Of a DNA stretch of 36,977 nucleotides, positions 32,338 through 36,977 are shown piece by piece. The stretch comes from an uncultured Nitrospira sp. (GTDB lineage: Bacteria > Nitrospirota > Nitrospiria > Nitrospirales > Nitrospiraceae): positions 1 through 36,977 of the forward strand of contig CABVSA010000033.1 in the NCBI GenBank assembly GCA_902500805.1. Direction: 5' to 3'. The notes under the pieces are model-generated. The model was not told where the DNA came from and did no database searches. It saw only the letters and a list, made by a program, of their open reading frames with translations. Made by a program: the position numbers and the translations under genes. Numbering within the stretch: position 1 is the first letter of the stretch; every line of letters begins with the position of its first letter.

Positions 32338-33726
32338 TTACCGAACCTCCTTCAGTTGACCCAACTTGTCGGATGCTTTCCCTGCTTCCACACTTTTCGG
32401 GTAGAGCGTAACGACCTGTTTGAAAGCCGATGAGGCTCGTTTCTTGTCCTTCATCGCCAGATAGGCATACCCTTTCTTCAGAATTGCCGACGGCACCTTT
32501 TCACTGCTTGGATAATCGACCTCTACCTTATCGTACGCATCAATTGCTCTCTGAAAATCTTTCTTACCAAAATACGACTCCCCCAACCAAAAGCGCGCGT
32601 TAGGCGCAAGGTTCGAATTGGGGAATTCGTCAAAAAATCCTGCAAATCCTTGCCTGGCCCCTTCCAAATCCCCTTCCCGAAACAACGCCAACAACCGCTC
32701 ATAGCGAACTCGATCAGGGGGATCGGATGTGACCTGAGGAAGTTCCGACTTGGCTGATTCTTGAGGAGGCACGATCGTCGCCGCACCGCCTGATGTGTCC
32801 TGCCCGGCAGACAGTTTCGATGCCTCCCCTCCTTCCAACATCGCCTCATTCTGCCCCACCGACGAATGCTGGGAGGACTTGGTCGCCTGCTGCAATGACA
32901 CAGGCTTATGTGACACCTGTTCCACGGTCTTCACGAGGGCCTCAATGCGACTGTCCTGCTCATCAAGGCGCGCCGTGACTTTTTTCCCGACGGCTTCAAG
33001 TGCCTTGGTGATGGAGACCACGCTCCGATTCACATCTTCCGCATGCGTCGCCGTAGTTTTTGAGTCCGCATCGATCTTTGCCGCAAGGTTCTTTGAAGCA
33101 TGCTCCCCTTCACCGACACGATCGTTCAGACCGGTCAGCGCTTCTCGAAACCCTGACAACGCCTGATTAAACTGCGTAAACTTTTGAGAAACCTGCTCGA
33201 TTCTATTCTGATGCTCGATCAGTTCCTTTTGGTGTCCTTCCAGCTTGGCATCAACGCGTTTTGCCAGTCCCTCATTCGTGCGTTGCACGACATCGATGAC
33301 TTCTTTCTTGAGCGATTCCATCGCCTTTGCCAGATCGTCCAGCCGCGCCGACACCTTCGCATCCTGAGTCTCAAAGCTCTTCTGCATCCACAGATAGCGC
33401 GTGCTGCCGTCGGTTTCCAACTTCGCTGCCAACTGTTCGAGTTTCTTGGTTTGCTGCTCCGCCTGCGCCGACCGGTATTTAAGATCTTCCTGCCTGGCCT
33501 GAAGGTCTTTGGTCAGGTGCAGCGCCTTCTCCAGTTCTCCGCGCAACTGGGGAATTTCATACTCGCGCAGTGTCGTAATTTCTTGAGTCTGCTTGGCACT
33601 GGTCTGCTTGAAGTCCTTTTCGGTTTTTTTCAAGTCAGACTGCTGTGCGACACAACCCGGCAAGAAGAGCCCGCCTACGGCCAAACCGAGTAGCACACCA
33701 TGCGCGGTTCGCAGTTGAGACTTCAT
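32338..33726 (-). CDS. Long YbgF-like lipoprotein with extended coiled coil (second copy)
   Basis: A 462-residue lipoprotein (lipobox L-P-G-C near residue 25). A coiled-coil region of about 270 residues runs through HLTKDLQARQEDL and EQVSKP-like heptads, followed by a Ser/Gln-rich linker. C-terminal TPR units read RYERLLALFREGDLEGA and ARFWLGESYFGKKDFQRAIDAYDKV, like those of the neighbouring CpoB-like protein. Start 33726 has GGAGTG upstream. The long rod might span the periplasm between Pal and the wall or TolA (inference). Confidence 0.85.
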   Translation of the reverse strand: MKSQLRTAHGVLLGLAVGGLFLPGCVAQQSDLKKTEKDFKQTSAKQTQEITTLREYEIPQLRGELEKALHLTKDLQARQEDLKYRSAQAEQQTKKLEQLAAKLETDGSTRYLWMQKSFETQDAKVSARLDDLAKAMESLKKEVIDVVQRTNEGLAKRVDAKLEGHQKELIEHQNRIEQVSQKFTQFNQALSGFREALTGLNDRVGEGEHASKNLAAKIDADSKTTATHAEDVNRSVVSITKALEAVGKKVTARLDEQDSRIEALVKTVEQVSHKPVSLQQATKSSQHSSVGQNEAMLEGGEASKLSAGQDTSGGAATIVPPQESAKSELPQVTSDPPDRVRYERLLALFREGDLEGARQGFAGFFDEFPNSNLAPNARFWLGESYFGKKDFQRAIDAYDKVEVDYPSSEKVPSAILKKGYAYLAMKDKKRASSAFKQVVTLYPKSVEAGKASDKLGQLKEVR

Positions 33727-33791
33727 GCCTTGCACTCCAGTGGACCGACTACGAGAGGATACGCTTATGCCAACAGCATGCCCCTCACTCA

Positions 33792-34496
33792 CTACTTCCC
33801 CACCTTCACGACAAGATGCCCCCGACGATTCATCGAGTAGCAGTGCTCCCCATGTTCTGTGCAAAACGGCCGTTCTTTTCCATACGAGACGACCGAGAGG
33901 TGCTGGGGAACCACCCCCAGCTCGACGAGGTAGTTCCGAACGGCTTTCGCCCGCTTTTCTCCCAACACCAAGTTATACGCGGAGGTGCCTCGCTCGTCAC
34001 AATGTCCTTCGATCTTCAGCTGAACGAGCGGATTTGATTTGATCCACTCCGCATCGCTCGTGAGCGCATGGCGCCCTTCGTCTGTGATCGAAAAGCTATC
34101 ATAGGTAAAAAACACGTCCCGCAAGCCGGCCGCCGTCGATGCCGTCTGCTCCGCGCGTATTTCAGCGAGCTGGCGGGCAGCCCCGCCAGGGTCTGACTTG
34201 GCCATCAGCGTGTTGCCCGGAGTCACCGTTCCATTTCCGTTGTGACCACCGCCTCCGAGTCGTTCCTCTAAGGGGTTCCGATCGAATCCACGCAGACTAC
34301 TCGTCTCATCTTTTCCGGACAACGACGTATCGGGAAAGCTTGAACTTGTCCCACCTTTTGCCCCTCCTCGTGCCATCTCTTCCTGTAACGCACGTGTGTC
34401 TCCTCCCGATTGAACCGCCTTCCTCGAGCAAGCCGGACTCAATAGAAGGAGCACGCCAAGAATCACTGGTAGGGGGGTGACTACTAATGTCTTCAT
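33792..34496 (-). CDS. pal: Pal, peptidoglycan-associated lipoprotein
   Basis: A 234-residue protein with an export signal ending LLLLSPAC (near-lipobox), a flexible Gly/Ser-rich linker and an OmpA-like domain. The domain has V-F-F-T-Y-D-S-F-S-I, IEGHCDERGTSAYNLVLGEKRA and a final NRRGHLVV. The Asp and Arg of the peptidoglycan-binding site (C-D-E-R-G-T ... R-A-K-A-V) are present. Pal anchors the outer membrane to peptidoglycan and is recruited by TolB. An extra C-x-E-H-G-E-H-C loop (near 203-210) is unusual and could be a disulfide or metal site. Confidence 0.95.
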   Translation of the reverse strand: MKTLVVTPLPVILGVLLLLSPACSRKAVQSGGDTRALQEEMARGGAKGGTSSSFPDTSLSGKDETSSLRGFDRNPLEERLGGGGHNGNGTVTPGNTLMAKSDPGGAARQLAEIRAEQTASTAAGLRDVFFTYDSFSITDEGRHALTSDAEWIKSNPLVQLKIEGHCDERGTSAYNLVLGEKRAKAVRNYLVELGVVPQHLSVVSYGKERPFCTEHGEHCYSMNRRGHLVVKVGK

Positions 34497-34575
34497 CGAG
34501 TCGATTCCCTTCTCATCAGGTGTTCTTTCTTTTCATACAGTGGAGGATGATTCCCGTCAATGCCTTGCACAAAAA

Positions 34576-35916
34576 TCACGAGGCCGGAGACCACGTCGGT
34601 GCGCTATTGTGAGTCCCCGTAAAGGTAATTCGTTCCAAGTCCTTCCCATCCGTATTAATCATATAGATATGGCTCTTCCCGTCCGCCGTGGAACTAAACA
34701 CAATATGCCGTCCGTCAGGGGACCACGAAGGGGAATCATCCACCCCCGGCCCGGTCGTCAACTGTACGCGCTTCTGCCCATCGGGCGTGATGAGACAGAG
34801 CTTGTACTCTTTCCGTGGAGTCCGGCACACGTACGCGATCCAATTCCCTCGAGGAGACCAGGCGGGGGCGGCATTATAGTCTCCCTCAAAGGTCAATCGG
34901 CGCACATTGGATCCATCCGCGCTGATGAGAAACACTTGCGGTCCGCCACTTCGGTCGGAGGTAAAGGCCAACTCGCGGCCAGACGGTGCCCAGGAAGGTG
35001 AGAGATCTCCGCCGGCATTGGTCGTCAGCCGTTGCACCGCTTTGGTGTGGGTGTCCATGCGGTAGAGTTCCGCATTTCCCTCGGAGCTGGACGAATATGC
35101 GAGAAAATTCCCGTCCGGAGAGAGTGCCGGCGTGATGTTCAGTCCGCCCTGTGAGACCAGAGTCCAGCGTTTTCCATTCGCGAGCTCAAGGAGATCGATA
35201 TCTTGCGTATTCCGATTGCGGTACGTCGTAAAGACCAAAAATCGACGATCAGGGGACCAGCGCGGCATCAAATTCAAAAATCCGTCGGCCGTCAGTTGCC
35301 GCGGGTCGTAACCGTCGTAGTCCATGACGAATAGTTCACGCGCCGAACCCAGCTCAGATACATAGGCGATTTTTGTCCGAGCGATCCCCGGTTCTCCGGT
35401 ATACCGAAACACCAGCTCATCGGCAAATCGATGGGCCATCAGTCGGACCACCGATGTCGAACCGACATAGCGTTTCCCACCGACTACCTCATTATTCCCC
35501 GCATCGTAGACATAGCCGTCCATATTCACATCGGAATCTTTATTCCCACTCTTGATACCAGCTCGACCCCACACCACCACCGACACGCCATTCTCAACCG
35601 CGTGCTTGAAGGATGGATCCGGCTCAGCTCCAAGCTGGCCGGCCTTGATTCCGAGACCATTCACATCAACAAGAGCAAACACCAGAGAGCGACGTACATC
35701 TGTTTTGAGGACCTCCTCAATACGGCTGCCGAGCTTCACGCGCCCTTCCGGCGATTCCGCACCACCCAGATTCTCAATCCCGGCGATCGCCAATGGAATT
35801 TTTTGGAAATCAGGCCTCGCCGCCTCGAGAAACACGTCGGCAGCACCGGATTCGATGATCCACACCAGGCCGACCATGGCACAGAAACCGGCAATCACAA
35901 GCGTTCGTAACGTCAT
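34576..35916 (-). CDS. tolB: TolB, Tol-Pal periplasmic beta-propeller
   Basis: A 446-residue protein with a signal peptide (LVIAGFCAMVGLVWI) and an N-terminal TolB domain (about 30-185). Six PD40-type propeller blades follow, e.g. Y-V-S-E-L-G-S-A-R-E-L-F-V-M-D, then repeated A-W-S-P-R-G-N-W-I-A-Y and P-S-W-S-P-D-G-R. TolB bridges Pal and TolA. It starts four bases after the tolA/tonB-like gene stop. Confidence 0.95.
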   Translation of the reverse strand: MTLRTLVIAGFCAMVGLVWIIESGAADVFLEAARPDFQKIPLAIAGIENLGGAESPEGRVKLGSRIEEVLKTDVRRSLVFALVDVNGLGIKAGQLGAEPDPSFKHAVENGVSVVVWGRAGIKSGNKDSDVNMDGYVYDAGNNEVVGGKRYVGSTSVVRLMAHRFADELVFRYTGEPGIARTKIAYVSELGSARELFVMDYDGYDPRQLTADGFLNLMPRWSPDRRFLVFTTYRNRNTQDIDLLELANGKRWTLVSQGGLNITPALSPDGNFLAYSSSSEGNAELYRMDTHTKAVQRLTTNAGGDLSPSWAPSGRELAFTSDRSGGPQVFLISADGSNVRRLTFEGDYNAAPAWSPRGNWIAYVCRTPRKEYKLCLITPDGQKRVQLTTGPGVDDSPSWSPDGRHIVFSSTADGKSHIYMINTDGKDLERITFTGTHNSAPTWSPAS

Positions 35917-35919
35917 AAT

Positions 35920-36977
35920 TTATCCTTGAGGCTCGCCCACGGTAAAGGTGAAGTGGGCATCAAAGTATGAATCTGAAATCTCGGCCGGGAAGACAGGCAG
36001 AGGATTTGCGCTCAGAACCGCCCGTTTCCCCGCCAGATCATAATATTCATTCCCAGACGATTGTTCGATAGATACACCTGTGACTTTCCCGTCCCGATGA
36101 AGTCTGAATTGGACGATGACCACATACGCCTGGTTGGTCAGGTCCAAAGGCGGAGCATTCCAACTATTGCTGATCCGTTGTCGGACCAGTGCAAGATAGG
36201 CATTCGACCCAGGAGCCATGCCTGGAACCTTCAGCGTCGTGTCGACGGCCTTGACGCTGGGCACTTTTGCCTCAACCTGAGGCGCCGGCTGGGAGGCAGG
36301 TTTTGAGAGAACATCGACCGAAGCTACGGCTTTGGGCACTTCCAGCTTGTTGATCTTCTTGAGCTCTTCATCCAAGTCTCTTGCGAGATCTTCCGTCAAG
36401 GACGAAGACGATCTCTGGGTCACAGGCTTCCCGGTAAGATCTTTCGTATCCGACACGACCGGTACATCAGGCAGTTTCATAGCCGCTGTCGCCCTGGGCT
36501 TCTCCTCAGGACTGATGTCTCCGCGCTTCGGGGCATCCGGCGGTAACTCGATACCCTTCATGATCTCGCTCATCATATCATTCGATGATTTCGACCGAGT
36601 GACGGGAGGAGAAACCGGCGGGGAGGACACAGAGGAAGGCGGCACAGGTGCCGGCTTTGGAATAGGAGCGACCTTCGGTGGCGCGATCGTCGTGGTACGC
36701 TCGGCGGGTTTTGGCGAATCGACAGACTTATGCTGCGGCACCGGCTTCGGACGTTCTAGCTCTTTCTCTTTCGAAATCGGTTGGCTCTTTTGAGGCTCCA
36801 GAGTTTTCACCTGAGCCGCCGGAAGACTGGCCAACGAAATCTCAACGGACGCAAGCGGTCGTTCACCATGACGCGGCAATCGAATCCACGCCACGATAGC
36901 CAAAATCCCGATATGCAACACAAGGGAGACGAACAGGGCACGGCTCAGGCGGCGAGCCAGCTTCGCCTGCCACTCAT
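35920..36977 (-). CDS. TolA/TonB-like energy transducer, 5' end at or beyond window edge
   Basis: The frame is open to the window edge. Its N-terminus reads EWQAKLARRLSRALFVSLVLHIGILAIVAW, a basic stretch then one transmembrane helix. A Pro/Lys/Glu-rich rod follows and a TonB C-terminal domain ends it (about last 90 residues: L-V-R-Q-R-I-S-N-S-W-N-A-P, then V-V-I-V-Q-F-R-L-H-R-D-G-K-V). Its place before tolB, pal and ybgF identifies it as the Tol-system transducer (TolA-equivalent). tolQ and tolR are expected just outside the window. Confidence 0.85.
   Translation of the reverse strand, partial: EWQAKLARRLSRALFVSLVLHIGILAIVAWIRLPRHGERPLASVEISLASLPAAQVKTLEPQKSQPISKEKELERPKPVPQHKSVDSPKPAERTTTIAPPKVAPIPKPAPVPPSSVSSPPVSPPVTRSKSSNDMMSEIMKGIELPPDAPKRGDISPEEKPRATAAMKLPDVPVVSDTKDLTGKPVTQRSSSSLTEDLARDLDEELKKINKLEVPKAVASVDVLSKPASQPAPQVEAKVPSVKAVDTTLKVPGMAPGSNAYLALVRQRISNSWNAPPLDLTNQAYVVIVQFRLHRDGKVTGVSIEQSSGNEYYDLAGKRAVLSANPLPVFPAEISDSYFDAHFTFTVGEPQG

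Overview
The window looks like chromosomal DNA of a Nitrospira-like bacterium (phylum Nitrospirota). This is inferred from moderately GC-rich Gram-negative coding, a Tol-Pal cluster with two YbgF-like lipoproteins, multihaem cytochromes beside molybdenum-cofactor genes, and many exported proteins of unknown role. No rRNA, tRNA, CRISPR array or insertion sequence was seen. Both window edges cut genes: a KimA-like transporter at the left and a TonB/TolA-like protein at the right.

Region 1 (1-9.5 kb) is a mosaic of short units. It holds the KimA-like transporter tail coupled to a secreted Ig-like protein, a MazE-like/Doc toxin-antitoxin pair, DUF1566 and DUF2059 exported proteins, and a large protein with the HExxH signature of 2-oxoglutarate-dependent peptide beta-hydroxylases. 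It also holds an NFACT protein without room for the usual HhH domain, a receiver-only response regulator and a Fe(II)/2OG dioxygenase.

Region 2 (9.5-18.2 kb, all minus strand) starts with an HtrA-type periplasmic protease and continues tatC, an Mrp Fe-S carrier, moeA, mobB, a hexahaem NapC/NirT-like cytochrome, an ABC ATPase, a small Cys/His-tailed membrane protein and an ABC-2 permease. Most neighbours overlap or lie within 40 bp. Together they supply Tat export, Fe-S and molybdenum-cofactor insertion, a quinol-side cytochrome and a transporter, which suits assembly of a periplasmic molybdoenzyme. In Nitrospira the obvious client would be nitrite oxidoreductase; this is inference. A glycine-rich RRM protein follows with its own terminator.

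Region 3 (18.5-25 kb) contains a caspase-fold lipoprotein that has lost both catalytic residues, a VapBC pair whose promoter overlaps a palindromic operator, a secreted five-repeat protein, and a small monohaem cytochrome with a strong sigma70-type promoter. Two near-identical terminator hairpins end the last two genes.

Region 4 (25.2-37 kb, all minus strand) reads tolA/tonB-like, tolB, pal, two ybgF-like genes, mutL, miaA, mtnP, a pfkB kinase, a PilF-like TPR lipoprotein and rodZ. Envelope constriction, mismatch repair, tRNA modification, methylthioadenosine salvage and cell shape are thus combined in one tightly packed directon.
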